Origin: Budorcas taxicolor
Taxonomy: Eukaryota; Chordata; Mammalia; Artiodactyla; Bovidae
Assembly (NCBI RefSeq): GCF_023091745.1
Contig: NC_068922.1
Location: forward strand, 82,307,533-82,371,532
Direction: 5' to 3'
DNA length: 64,000 bases
The translations under genes were made by a program, and so were the position numbers. Each line of letters starts with the position of its first letter. The stretch's first letter is position 1. Below are positions 42,928 through 53,340 of this stretch, piece after piece. The notes under the pieces were generated by a model, which worked only from the letters and a program-made list of their open reading frames with translations, made no database searches and was not told the origin of the DNA.

Positions 42928-43128
42928 TGGGTTTTCCTGGTGGCTCAGTGGTGAAGGATCCACCTGCTGATGTAGGAGATGTGGGCTCCATCCCTGGGTC
43001 TGGAGGAGCCCCTGGAGAAGGAAATGGCAGCCCAGTCCAGTATTCTTGCCTGGGAAATCTGGTGCCTTGTGGGCTGCAGTCCATGGGGTCACAGAAGAGT
43101 TGAGCACCACTTAGTGACCAAACAGCAG
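42928..43128 (+). mobile_element. Bov-tA SINE
   Basis: Sense Bov-tA: ggttttcctggtggctcagt, gatgtaggagatgtgggctc, cttgcctgggaaatctggtg and the tail cagcagctgtgg. Confidence 0.85.
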
Positions 43129-43224
43129 CTGTGGTGAATGGCTACGTCGGTGTTTAGCTCTGCTGGGTGTTTCCCTTTGTTTCTGTTCCCACACAGTCAC
43201 TCCTAAAATGACTGTTTGCAGTTT

Positions 43225-43480
43225 TCCAACCTGGGTAAATACAGCTCACTCTTCAGAATCAGTTATTTCCCTTCTTCCCCGGGAACCATCCCTAACTCTT
43301 CAGGGGACAGGAGCTCAGTGTGTGCCAGCTGGCCACCCCTTCTTCGGCCGTCTGCTCATGTCTGTGGCTCGAGCTCCTTGAGGCCATGCCAGCACTGCAT
43401 TTAGCTCTGTCTTCCCCTCTCAGCACAGTGCTGGACACAAAGTGAGATCTCAGAATGTTTAGGGAAAGACTGATGGATTA
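43225..43480 (+). repeat. L2 LINE 3' end
   Basis: gggaaccatccctaactctt, gctcgagctccttgaggcca and cagcacagtgctggacacaa follow the L2 3' end. Confidence 0.6.
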
Positions 43481-43485
43481 ATTCA

Positions 43486-43657
43486 TGGGCTCTCAACTGG
43501 TAGAGATTTTTACCTTTCATGAGACATTTGGCAACATCTGAAGGCCTTTTGGTTGTCAGAATTGGCATCAAGTAGGTAGAGGCCAGTGATGTTGCTATAA
43601 TGTGCAGGAAAAGTCACCAAAATAAAATATTGATGGTGTGGAGGCTGAGAAACCTGG
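43486..43657 (+). repeat. MER20-type hAT-Charlie DNA transposon
   Basis: gggctctcaactggtagaga, gagacatttggcaacatctg, ttttggttgtcagaattggc, tagaggccagtgatgttgct and gaggctgagaaacctggggc match the order of this element. Confidence 0.75.
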
Positions 43658-43936
43658 GGCTAACTGAATGAATGCTGAATGAATGCGGAATGAATGAATT
43701 TTTCCTTTACTTCAATAATGAATCTAATGTTTTATATGCCACAGGAAAAATGTGAAATGTAACTTTAATACACAGAATCCAAGGATGTCATTTGTCATTT
43801 GTCTCATTCTTTTTATTCCTAAACTTTTCATTTTAAGGAAAAAAATAAACCTCAGAGTAATTATATAATTTAGGAATTTTGGAATATTCAGCATCATAAA
43901 TGTCTTCATGTCATTTAAAGTAACTTGAAGCATAAA
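43658..43936. other. Short (TGAA)n repeat, otherwise nothing seen
   Basis: tgaatgaatgctgaatgaat and following copies at about 43667-43700; AT-rich sequence afterwards, no gene. Confidence 0.55.
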
Positions 43937-44151
43937 GAGGGCTTGCCTGGTGGCTCAGATGGTAAAGAGCCTACAGTGTGGGAGACCTGCGTTCAGTCCC
44001 TGGGTTAGGAAGATCCCTGGAGGAGGGATGGCACCCCACTCCAGTATTCTTGCCTGGAGAATCCCATGGACAGAGGAGCCTTGTGGGCTGCAGTCCGCGG
44101 GGCCCCAGAGAGTCGGACACGACGGAGTGACTAAGCGCAGCACACAGCACA
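43937..44151 (+). mobile_element. Bov-tA SINE
   Basis: Sense Bov-tA from gagggcttgcctggtggctc to the tail cagcacacagcaca. gaagcataaa at 43927-43936 and 44152-44161 is a perfect 10-bp TSD. Confidence 0.92.
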
Positions 44152-44302
44152 GAAGCATAAACAGTGACAGGATTTGCAGAAATCTTTTTTTAACCACATC
44201 ACCTGCTGTGTTAGAACTAAGGATGTCAGTATTTGTAGAACACAACCATTATGCCTTATTTTAACAGATTTCACAAGTAATGCTGCCTATATTCATTTTC
44301 TA

Positions 44303-47300
44303 TTTTTTTAAATTTTTTTATTTATTTAATTTTAAAATCTTTAATTCTTACATGTGTTCCCAAACATGAACCCCCCTCCCACCTCCCTCCCCATAACATC
44401 TCTGTGGGTCATCCCCATGCACCAACCCCAAGCATGCTGTATCCTGCGTCAGACATAGACTGGCGATTCAATTCTTACATGATAGTATACATGATAGAAT
44501 GCCATTCTCCCAAATCATCCCACCCTCTCCCTCTCCCTCTGAGTCCAAAAGTCCATTATACACAGCTTTGTCTTTTTTCCTGTCTTGCATACAGGGTCGT
44601 CATTGTTATCTTTCTAAATTCCATATATATGTGTTAGTATACTGTATTGGTGTTTTTCTTTCTGGCTTACTTCACTCTGTATAATCGGCTCCAGTTTCAT
44701 CCATCTCATCAGAACTGATTCAAATGAATTCTTTTTAACAGCTGAGTAATACTCCATTATGTACATGTACCACAGCTTTCTTATCCATTCATCTGCTGAT
44801 GGACATCTAGGTTGTTTCCATGTCCTGGCTATTATAAACAGTGCTGCGATGAACATTGGGGTACATGTGTCTCTTTCAATTCTGGTTTCCTCGGTATGTA
44901 TGCCCAGCAGTGGAATTGCTGGGTCATAAGGTAGTTCTATTTGCAATTTTTTAAGGAATCTCCACACTGTTCTCCATAATGGCTGTACTAGTTTGCATTC
45001 CCACCAACAGTGTAGGAGGGTTCCCTTTTCTTCACACCCTCTCCAGCATTTATTGCTTGCAGATTTTTGGATCGCAGCCATTCTGACTGGTGTGAAGTGG
45101 TACCTCATTGTGGTTTTGATTTGCATTTCTCTGATAATGAGTGATGTTGAGCATCTTTTCATGTGTTTGTTAGCCATCCGTATGTCTTCTTTGGAGAAAT
45201 GTCTATTTAATTCTTTGGCCCATTTTTTGATTGGGTCGTTTATTTTTCTGGAATTGAGCTTCAGGAGTTGCCTGTATATTTTTGAGATTAGTTGTTTGTC
45301 AGTTGCTTCATTTGCTATTATTTTCTCCCATTCAGAAGGCTGTCTTTTCACCTTGCTTATAGTTTCCTTTGTTGTGCAGAAGCTTTTAATTTTAATTAGA
45401 TCCCATTTGTTTATTTTTGCTTTTATTTCCAGAATTCTGGGAGGTGGCTCATAGAGGATCCTGCTGTGATTTATGTCGGAGAGTGTTTTGCCTACGTTCT
45501 CCTCTAGGAGTTTTATAGTTTCTGGTCTTACATTTAGATCTTTAATCCATTTTGAGTTTATTTTTGTGTGCGGTGTTAGAAAGTGATCTAGTTTCATTCT
45601 TTTACAAGTGGTTGACCAGTTTTCCCAGCACCGCTTGTTAAAGAGATTGTCTTTACTCCATTGTATATTCTTGCCTCCTTTGTCAAAGATAAGGTGTCCA
45701 TATGTGTGTGGATTTATCTCTGGGCTTTCTATTTTGTTCCATTGATCTATATGTCTGTCTTTGTGCCAGTACCATACTGTTTTGATGACTGTGGCTTTGT
45801 AGTAGAGCCTGAAGTCAGGCAAGTTGATTCCTCCAGTTCCATTCTTCTTTCTCAAGATTGCTTTGGCAATTCGAGGTTTTTTGTATTTCCATACAAATCT
45901 TGAAATTATTTGTTCTAGTTCTGTGAAAAATATGGCTGGTAGCTTGATAGGGATTGCATTGAATTTGTAAATTGCTTTGGGTAGTATACTCATTTTCACT
46001 ATATTGATTCTTCCGATCCATGAACACGGTATATTTCTCCATCTATTAGTGTCCTCTTTGATTTCTTTCATCAGTGTTTTATAGTTTTCTATATATAGGT
46101 CTTTAGTTTCTTTGGGTAGATATATTCCTAAGTATTTTATTCTTTTCATTGCAATGGTGAATGGAATTGTTTCCTTAATTTCTTTTTCTACTTTCTCATT
46201 ATTAGTGTATAGGAATGCAAGGGATTTCTGTGTGTTGATTTTATATCCTGCAACTTTACTATATTCATTGATGAGCTCTAGTAATTTTCTGGTGGAGTCT
46301 TTAGGGTTTTCCATGTAGAGGATCATGTCATCTGCAAACAGTGAGAGTTTTACTTCTTCTTTTCCAATTTGGATTCCTTTTATTTCTTTTTCTGCTCTGA
46401 TTGCTGTGGCCAAAACTTCTGGAACTGTGTTGAATAGTAGTGGTGAAAGTGGGCACCCTTGTCTTGTTCCTGACTTTAGGGGAAATGCTTTCAATTTTTC
46501 TCCATTGAGGATAATGTTTGCTGTGGGTTTGTCATATATAGCTTTTATTATGTTGAGGTATGTTCCTTCTATTCCTGCTTTCTGGAGAGTTTTTATCATA
46601 AATGGATGTTGAATTTTGTCAAAGGCCTTCCCTGCATCTATTGAGATAATCATGTGGTTTTTATTTTTCAATTTGTTAATGTGGTGAATTACATTGATTG
46701 ATTTGCGGATATTGAAGAATCCTTGCATCCCTGGGATAAAGCCCACTTGGTCATGGTGTATGATCTTTTTAATGTGTTGTTGGATTCTGATTGCTAGAAT
46801 TTTGTTAAGGATTTTTGCATCTATGTTCATCAGTGATATTGGCCTGTAGTTTTCTTTTTTTGTGACATCTTTGTCAGGTTTTGGTATTAGGGTGATGGTG
46901 GCCTCATAGAATGAGTTTGGAAGTTTACCTTCCTCTGCAATTTTCTGGAAGAGTTTGAGTAGGGTAGGTGTTAGCTCTTCTCTAAATTTTTGGTAGAATT
47001 CAGCTGTGAAGCCGTCTGGACCAGGGCTTTTGTTTGCTGGAAGATTTCTGATTACAGTTTCAATTTCCGTGCTTGTGATGGGTCTGTTAAGATTTTCTAT
47101 TTCTTCCTGGTTCAGTTTTGGAAAATTGTACTTTTCTAAGAATTTGTCCATTTCTTCCACGTTGTCCATTTTATTGGCATATAATTGCTGATAGTAGTCT
47201 CTTATGATCCTTTGTATTTCTGTGTTGTCTGTTGTGATCTCTCCATTTTCATTTCTAATTTTATTGATTTGATTTTTCTCTCTTTGCTTCTTGATGAGTC

Positions 47301-47749
47301 TGGCTAGTGGTTTGTCAATTTTATTTATCCTTTCAAAGAACCAGCTTTTGGCCTTGTTGATTTTTGCTATGGTCTCTTTTGTTTCTTTAGCATTTATTTC
47401 TGCCCTAATTTTTAAGATTTCTTTCCTTCTACTAACTCTGGGGTTCTCCAATTCTTCCTTTTCTAGTTGCTTTAGTTGTAGAGTTAGGTTATTTATTTGA
47501 CTTTTTTCTTGTTTCTTGAGGTATGCCTGTATTGCTATGAACTTTCCTCTTAGCACTGCTTTTATAGTGTCCCACAGGTTTTGGGTTGTTGTGTTTTCAT
47601 TTTCATTAGTTTCTATGCATATTTTGATTTCTTTTTTGATTTCTTCTGTGATTTGTTGGTTATTCAGAAGTGTGTTGTTCAACCTCCATATGTTGGAATT
47701 TTTAGTAGTTTTTCTCCTGTAATTGAGATCTAATCTTAATGCATTATGG
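44303..47749 (-). mobile_element. Ruminant L1 (L1_BT-like), 5'-truncated, antisense
   Basis: A 3.45-kb minus-strand L1. The 3' end is at the left (T-rich tttttttaaatttttttatt, i.e. the poly(A) side, then the short 3' UTR). The 5' truncation is at the right, inside ORF2. tcattttcta occurs at 44293-44302 and 47750-47759 and is probably the TSD. The 5' UTR, ORF1 and the endonuclease part are absent. Confidence 0.9.
44614..47682 (-). CDS. L1 ORF2 protein, C-terminal 1,022 residues (endonuclease missing), partial
   Basis: The uninterrupted minus-strand frame encodes the region after the endonuclease: a long basic helical stretch (about 1-200), the reverse transcriptase (about 205-560) and the cysteine-rich C-terminal domain (CWRGCEEKGTLLHCWWECKLVQPLW). 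RT motif A reads SIDAGKAFDKIQH with the aspartate at about 349; most L1s have E where this has G. SGTRQGCPLSPLLFNTV and the catalytic FADD (about 449-452) are intact. L1 ORF2 is normally about 1,275 residues, so about 250 N-terminal residues are lost. The frame extends upstream of the listed start to the truncation near 47760 (VENDHNALRLDLNYRRKTTKNSNIWRL), so the start is formal: TTG, with no initiation context. No stop or shift over 3 kb implies recent insertion. It is not expected to be expressed as a full enzyme. Confidence 0.9.
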   Translation of the reverse strand: MNNTLLNNQQITEEIKKEIKICIETNENENTTTQNLWDTIKAVLRGKFIAIQAYLKKQEKSQINNLTLQLKQLEKEELENPRVSRRKEILKIRAEINAKETKETIAKINKAKSWFFERINKIDKPLARLIKKQREKNQINKIRNENGEITTDNTEIQRIIRDYYQQLYANKMDNVEEMDKFLEKYNFPKLNQEEIENLNRPITSTEIETVIRNLPANKSPGPDGFTAEFYQKFREELTPTLLKLFQKIAEEGKLPNSFYEATITLIPKPDKDVTKKENYRPISLMNIDAKILNKILAIRIQQHIKKIIHHDQVGFIPGMQGFFNIRKSINVIHHINKLKNKNHMIISIDAGKAFDKIQHPFMIKTLQKAGIEGTYLNIIKAIYDKPTANIILNGEKLKAFPLKSGTRQGCPLSPLLFNTVPEVLATAIRAEKEIKGIQIGKEEVKLSLFADDMILYMENPKDSTRKLLELINEYSKVAGYKINTQKSLAFLYTNNEKVEKEIKETIPFTIAMKRIKYLGIYLPKETKDLYIENYKTLMKEIKEDTNRWRNIPCSWIGRINIVKMSILPKAIYKFNAIPIKLPAIFFTELEQIISRFVWKYKKPRIAKAILRKKNGTGGINLPDFRLYYKATVIKTVWYWHKDRHIDQWNKIESPEINPHTYGHLIFDKGGKNIQWSKDNLFNKRCWENWSTTCKRMKLDHFLTPHTKINSKWIKDLNVRPETIKLLEENVGKTLSDINHSRILYEPPPRILEIKAKINKWDLIKIKSFCTTKETISKVKRQPSEWEKIIANEATDKQLISKIYRQLLKLNSRKINDPIKKWAKELNRHFSKEDIRMANKHMKRCSTSLIIREMQIKTTMRYHFTPVRMAAIQKSASNKCWRGCEEKGTLLHCWWECKLVQPLWRTVWRFLKKLQIELPYDPAIPLLGIHTEETRIERDTCTPMFIAALFIIARTWKQPRCPSADEWIRKLWYMYIMEYYSAVKKNSFESVLMRWMKLEPIIQSEVSQKEKHQYSILTHIYGI

Positions 47750-47759
47750 TCATTTTCTA

Positions 47760-48059
47760 CAGCCTGATACAGAATTGAACTCTAAGCAGTTACCCATGAA
47801 AAGAAACGTGTCCTACACATAGACCTTGTATTAAATCTGTTGTATTGGCCGTGCAGTCCTAGAGAGTCTCTGTAGTTTGGCTGATGTCCACTCATTTGCA
47901 CTCACTTAATAGAGTGTTGTTGGTCAGTCACTAAGTTTTGTCCCACGTTTTGCGACCCTGTGGACTGCAGCCCTCCAGGCTTTTAGTAGATACTCCTTGC
48001 CAATTGTTCTAGTGGTTTTAGTAACTCACGTCAGCTGTTAAGTACTTGTTGACTTGAAA
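47760..48059. other. No gene seen apart from a SINE scrap
   Basis: Unassigned sequence on either side of the Bov-A fragment listed below. Confidence 0.4.
47915..47982 (-). mobile_element. Bov-tA fragment, truncated
   Basis: gttgttggtcagtcactaag and gtggactgcagccctccagg are the antisense 3' part of a Bov-tA. Confidence 0.75.
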
Positions 48060-48420
48060 TAAATAGTTATTTCTTCAGCAAACATGCATTTATTTGGAAC
48101 CAGCAGAGAATGCGATTTTAGGGTCTGCAGCCATGAAGAGGCAGGTGCAAGGTCCCTCTAGGCAAGGGGAGGAGAGGGCCTTTATAGAGAGCATGGGAAG
48201 CTGGGAGGGTGCAGGGAGCAGAGTCCAAGCTTCTCACTGGCTGCGCCTGTGCCAGGAGAGAAGCAGAGAAGCCTTTATCTTCCCGCTGGGCTCCGCTGTC
48301 ATCGCTGGCCATGGCCTTCTGGTCTCCAGCTCTGTTTAACTGAGGTTTCTGTTTATTAACTTTTTTACAGGAGGCAAAGGGAAAGTTTTGAATCAGTGAA
48401 AAAGCAAGGCCTCCTAACAA
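48060..48420 (-). mobile_element. Possible ERV LTR, antisense
   Basis: On the minus strand a TATA-like ctctataaagg (about 48178-48188) is followed about 85 bp later by AATAAA (48089-48094). That TATA, R-region, poly(A) spacing is usual in LTRs. Family not assigned; boundaries are guesses. Confidence 0.35.
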
Positions 48421-48939
48421 AGTTTCTGGTTAAAATTGCAAATACAGAAAGAAATTTTGACTCAAAGTGCATCTAATGTACTTAAAATCAGCTACCAAGT
48501 TCAAGTTGTCTTATGGAATAAATTAGAGCTCAGAGCTTGCCTATGTTCATGTGGTTATTAATCACCCGCCAGTATTTCCACAACTGTTTCTGTTTTAGAA
48601 CTAATTGAATTTTTAAAAAGAATTCTTGGAATACAAATCAGTTTCTATTCAAAGAACATGAAAAAAGAACAAAACCTAAAAACTGAAGAGATTTTACTTA
48701 GAGACAGTAATAGAAGAAATACATTCCCGTGTTGTGACCAAGAAGGAAAGTCACATGGATATGCTAGGACAGCGACCGTTGTGTGTGTGTGTCTGCATTT
48801 TCTGAACTGATGAAAAAAGCAAAAGGAACGAGGGAAGGAAGGATGGATGAGTCTAAATAAAATATATGTGTGTACATACAAATAAGTCTTCTGGAGAACA
48901 CACACATCCTGTAAGGATATACTTATAAGCAATCTATTC
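48421..48939. other. No gene seen
   Basis: AT-rich unassigned sequence with a short GT run at 48780-48792. Confidence 0.4.
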
Positions 48940-49505
48940 TCTTGATAATTATACTAATACATGCTCATTGTCAAAAATTTAAAACCACAAAACAATATAA
49001 TGCAAAATAGCAAATGGAACATGATAGTAATCTAACTACTGAGCAAAATCATGGTTGGCCATGTCATATTTCCTTAGTATTTATTCTGTGCAACTATTTC
49101 TGCAATAAAATGTATAAATGTATTTGTATATTTATTTTGTATCATATGAAATATTCTCTACATACAATTTATTATCCTTCCTTTTTCACATAGTATATTA
49201 TGAATAATTTGTTCACTCAGTAAATTTTCTTTTAACATAATTTTAAATTTATACTTAATGTTAAGTACTATGAGCCTGTTACATTACAATGCTTTCATTG
49301 GAAATTTAGCAGGTTTCTTTTTTCACTTTTTATCATTGCAATCAGCAATTACAATTATACAAACATTTTCTTTACAGACAAATTTATTTTGAAAATGAGG
49401 TCAAACTACATTTTATTATCCTGATTTTTACATGAATTCATTATATTACATGCATTATAACAATTCATAAAGCAATTTAACAATTAATGACTGCATAATA
49501 TTTCA
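48940..49505 (+). repeat. Ancient LINE 3' region, left part
   Basis: aataatttgttcactcagta, atttatacttaatgttaagt and finally gactgcataatatttca resemble a common old L1M/ME-type 3' region. The phrase gctgcataatattccat of that family is cut here by the full-length BovB. Confidence 0.5.
49497..49505. repeat. Left TSD of the full-length BovB
   Basis: aatatttca recurs at 53007-53015. Confidence 0.8.
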
Positions 49506-49763
49506 CGTGGACTGCGCAGGAAGTGTGGCCGAGAGGAGCTATCCCATGTCCCAGGTCAGGGGTGGCGGGCGAGAGGAGCTACCGCACATCCAAGGAGGGG
49601 TGGCTTCACGGGCACAGGAGGGCCGAGAGGAGCTAATCCATGACAAGGTCAGGAGGGGAGACTTGTCCAAGGGAAGGAGCAGCAGCTGCGTTTTGCTGGA
49701 GCAGCTGTGAAGATATACCCCTCGTCCAAGGTAAGAGAAACCCAAGTAAGATGGTAGGTATTG
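49506..49763 (+). promoter_or_regulatory. BovB 5' leader with repeated GAGAGGAGCTA motifs
   Basis: Three degenerate copies of (g)gccgagaggagcta begin near 49526, 49567 and 49619, spaced about 40-50 bp. This GC-rich leader ends at the junction gagagggcatcagagggcag. RTE 5' UTRs are assumed to carry the internal promoter; that this block is it is inference. Confidence 0.5.
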
Positions 49764-50124
49764 TGAGAGGGCATCAGAGGGCAGACACACTGAAATCATA
49801 ATCACAGAAAACTAGCCAATCTGATTACATGGACCACAGTCTTGTCTAACTCTAAACTAAGCCATGGCATGAGGTGCCACCCAAGATGGACGGGTCATGG
49901 TGGAGAGGTCTGACAGAATGTGGTCTATTGGAGAAGGGAATGGCAAACCACTTTAGTATTCTTGCCTTGAGAACCCCTTGAACAGTATGAAAAGGGAAAA
50001 TGATAGGATACTGAAAGAGGAACTCCCTAGGTTGGTAAGTGCCCAATATGCTATTGGAGGTCAGTGGAGAAATAACTCCAGAAAGAATGAAGGGATGGAG
50101 CCAAAGCAAAAATAATACCCAGGT

Positions 50125-50391
50125 GTGGATGTGACTGGTGATAGAAGCAAGGTCCGATGCTGTAAAGAGCAGTATTGCATAGGAACCTGGAATGTTAGGT
50201 TCATGAATCAAGGCAAATTGGAAGTGGTCAAACAGGAGATGGCAAGAGTGAACGTCAACATTCTAGGAATCAGTGAACTAAAATGGACTGGAATGGGTGA
50301 ATTTAACTCAGATGGCCATTATATCCACTACTGTGGGCAGGAATCCCTCAGAAGAAATGGAGTAGCCATTATGGTCAACAAAAGAGTCTGA
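50125..50391 (+). pseudogene. BovB endonuclease, N-terminal 88 codons
   Basis: MDVTGDRSKVRCCKEQYCIGTWNVRFMNQGKLEVVKQEMARVN, SELKWTGMGEFNSDGHYIHYCGQESLRRNGVAIMV and KRV, then TGA. The stop replaces the arginine CGA of VRNAV in related copies, a CpG transition. The same frame continues at 50428 after this single stop and a short gap. Confidence 0.88.
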
Positions 50392-50427
50392 AATGCAGTA
50401 CTTGGATGCAATCTCAAAAAAGACAGA

Positions 50428-51750
50428 ATGATCTCTGTTCGTCTCCAAGGCAAACCATTCAGCATCACGGTAATCCAAGTCTATGCCCCAGCCAGTAGTG
50501 CTGAAGCTGAAGTTGAATGGTTCTATGAAGACCTACAAGACTTTTTAGAAGTAACACCCAAAAAAGATGTCCTTTTCATTATAGGGGACTGGAATGCAAA
50601 AGTAGGAAGTCAAGAAACACCTGGAGTAACAGGCAAATTTGGCCTTGGAATGTGGAATGAAGCAGGGCAAAGACTAATAGAGTTTTGCCAAGAGAATGCA
50701 CTGGTCATAGCAAACACCCTCTTCCAACAACACAAGAGAAGACTCTACACATGGACATCACCAGATGGTCAACACCGAAATCAGATTGATTATATTCTTT
50801 GCAGCCAAAGATGGAGAAGCTCTACACAGTCAGCAAAAACAAGACCAGGAGCTGACTGTGGCTCAGATCATGAACTCCTTATTGCCAAATTCAGACTGAA
50901 ATTGAATAAAGTAGGGAAAACCACTAGACCATTCAGGTATGACCTAAATCAAATCCCTTATGATTATACAGTGGAAGTGAGAAATAGATTTAAGGGACTA
51001 GATCTGATAGATAGAATGCCCGATAAGCTATGGATGGAGGTTCGTGACATTGTACAGGAGACAGGGATCAAGACCATCCCCATGGAAAAGAAATGCAAAA
51101 AAGCAAAATGGCTGTCTGAGGAGGCCTTACAAATAGTTGTGAAAAGAAGAGAAGCGAAAAGCAAAGGAGAAAAGGAAAGATATAAGCATCTGAATGCAGA
51201 GTTCCAAAGAGTAGCAAGGAGAGATAAGAAAGGCTTCCTCAGCGATCAATGTAAAGAAATAGAGGAAAACAATAGAATGGGAAAGACCAGAGATCTCTTC
51301 AAGAAAATTAGAGATACCAAGGGAACATTTCATGCAAGGATGGGCTCGATAAAGGACAGAAATGGTATGGACCTAACAGAAGCAGAAGATATAAAGAAGG
51401 GGTTGCAAGAATGCACAGAAGAACTGTACAAGAAAGATCTTCATGACCTAGATAATTACAATGGTGTGATCACTCATCTAGAGCCAGACATCCTGGAATG
51501 TGAAGTCAAGTGGACCTTAGAAACCATCACTACAAACAAAGCTAGTGGGGATGATGGAATTCCAGTCGAGCTATTTCAAATCCTGATAGATGATGCTGTG
51601 AAAGTGCTGCACTCAATATGCCAGCAAATTTGGAAAACTCAGCAGTGGCCACAAGGACTGGAAAAGGTCAATTTTCATTCCAATCCCAAAGAAAGGCAAT
51701 GCCAAAGAATGCTCAAACTACTGCACAATTGCACTCATCTCACACGCTAG
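50428..51750 (+). pseudogene. BovB endonuclease C-terminal part, linker and RT fingers, 440 codons
   Basis: Residues 1-160 complete the APE-type endonuclease: VYAPASSAEAEVEWFYEDL, IIGDWNAKVG (D54, N56), SPDGQHRNQIDYILCSQRW (D121) and CGSDHELLIAKFRL (D147, H148), so the key catalytic residues are all visible. The linker (170-270) and RT start (NKASGDDGIPVELFQILIDDAVKVLHS) follow. After TQQWPQ the frame is lost because ccacaggactgg has gained an A (ccacaaggactgg, about 51648-51660); the last 25 residues are out of frame. Confidence 0.88.
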
Positions 51751-51800
51751 TAAGATGATGCTTAAAATTCTCCAAGCCAGGCTTCAGCAATACCTAAACC

Positions 51801-52628
51801 ATGAACTTCCAGATGTTCAAGCTGGTTTTCAAAAAGGCAGAGGAACCAGAGATCAAATTGCCAACATCTGCTGGATCATCGAAAAAGCAAGAGAGTTCCA
51901 GAAAAAAAAACATCTATTTCTGCTTTATTGACTATGCCAAATCCTTTGACTGTGTGGATCACAATAAACTGTGGCAAATTCTGAAAGAGATGGGAATACC
52001 AGACCACCTCACCTGCCTCTTGAGAAACCTGTATGCACGTCAGGAACCAACAGTTAGAACTGGACATGGAACAACAAACTGGTTCCAAATAGGAAAAGGA
52101 GTACATCAAGGCTGTATATTGTCACCCTGCTTATTTAGCTTATATGCAGAGTACATCATGAGAAACACTGGGCTGGAGGAAGCACAAGCTGGAATCAAGA
52201 TTGCTGGGAGAAATATCAGTAACCTCAGATATGCAGATGACACCACCCTTATGGCAGAAAGTGAAGAGGAATTAAAAAGCCTCTTGAAAGTGAAAGAGGA
52301 GAGTGAAAAAGTTGGCTTAAAGCTCAACATTCAGAAAACGAAGATCATGGCATCCGGTCCCATCACTTCATCGGAAATAGATGGAGAAACAGTGGAAACA
52401 GTGTCAGACTTTATTTTGGGGGGCTCCAGAATCACTGCAGATGGTGACTGCACCCATGAAATTAAAAGATGCTTACTCCTTGGAAGGAAAGTTATGACCA
52501 ACCTAGATAACATATTAAAAAGCAGAGACATCACTTTGCCAACAAAGGTCCATCTAGTCAAGGCTATGGTTTTTCTAGTGGTCATGTATGGATGTGAGAG
52601 TTGGACTGTGAAGAAAGCTGAGTGCTGA
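51801..52628 (+). pseudogene. BovB reverse transcriptase palm with intact YADD, 275 codons
   Basis: The first ~35 residues are out-of-frame. From KNIYFCFIDYAKSFDCVDHNKLW (motif A aspartate at about 44) the true RT frame runs through GKGVHQGCILSPCLFSLYAEY and RYADDTTLMAES (YADD at about 144-147) to SWTVKKAEC. The entry into frame is due to extra A residues in caga(9)catc near 51901-51910. The C-terminal WRILLRVPW region continues in the next frame at 52668-52985. Confidence 0.87.
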
Positions 52629-53006
52629 GGAATTGATGCTTTTGAACTGTGGTGTTGGAGAATACTCTTGAGAGTCCCTTGGACTGAAAGGAGATCCAAC
52701 CAGTCCATCCTAAAGGAGATCAATCCTGGGTGTTCATTGGAAGGACTGATGTTGAAGCTGAAACTCCAATACTTTGGCCACGTCACAGGAAGAGTTGACT
52801 CATTGGAAAAAGACCCTGATGCTGGGAGGGATTGGGGGCAGGAGGAGAAGGGGACGACAGAGGATGAGATGGCTGATGTCATCGCCAACTCGATGGACAT
52901 GAGTTTAAGTAAACTCTGGGAGTTGGTAACGGACTGGGAGGCCTGGCATGCTGTGATTCATGGGGTCACAAAGGGTCAGACATGACTGAGTGACTGAACT
53001 GAATGG

Positions 53007-53340
53007 AATATTTCATCACATGAGGATGCAAATTTTATACTAATTTTTTTAATGTTTTGAAAATTTATAGTGTTTCCCACTTATTGATATTATAGATAAG
53101 TTAAATATGGACAATATTATAATGTGAATCTTTTTATCTACCTTTGATTATTGTCTTAGGACAGAGTTCAACATTATGTATCATTGTCCAAAGCTACAAT
53201 CATGAATAACACTCAGTGTATGTTGGATAAATTCCCACTATTTGGGATTTTTTTCAATGTTCAACATCAACAATTAAAACACTTGTATGTATTATTGCAA
53301 GCACTGCATTTAACTCAATAATAAATTGAAAGATAGAAAA
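53007..53340 (+). repeat. Ancient LINE 3' region, right part
   Basis: After the right TSD, aatatttcatcacatgagga, tagtgtttcccacttattga, attgtcttaggacagagttc continue the LINE interrupted at 49505. Confidence 0.5.

Larger units (their letters stand above)
49506..53006 (+). mobile_element. Full-length BovB LINE (3.5 kb)
   Basis: It runs from a GC-rich 5' leader to the actgaactgaatgg tail, with TSDs on both sides. Order: leader (49506-50090), endonuclease (50125-about 50920), linker, reverse transcriptase (about 51430-52300), C-terminal region, short 3' end. The lesions are a TGA at 50389 in place of CGA, a one-base insertion in the RT fingers near 51653, extra A residues at 51901-51910 and further breaks after 52628. 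It inserted into an ancient LINE. Confidence 0.93.

Noticed and set aside
44993..47722. Several 60- to 153-codon plus-strand frames with membrane-like composition
   Set aside because: They are antisense shadows of L1 ORF2; the A-rich coding strand gives F/L/I-rich peptides on the other strand.
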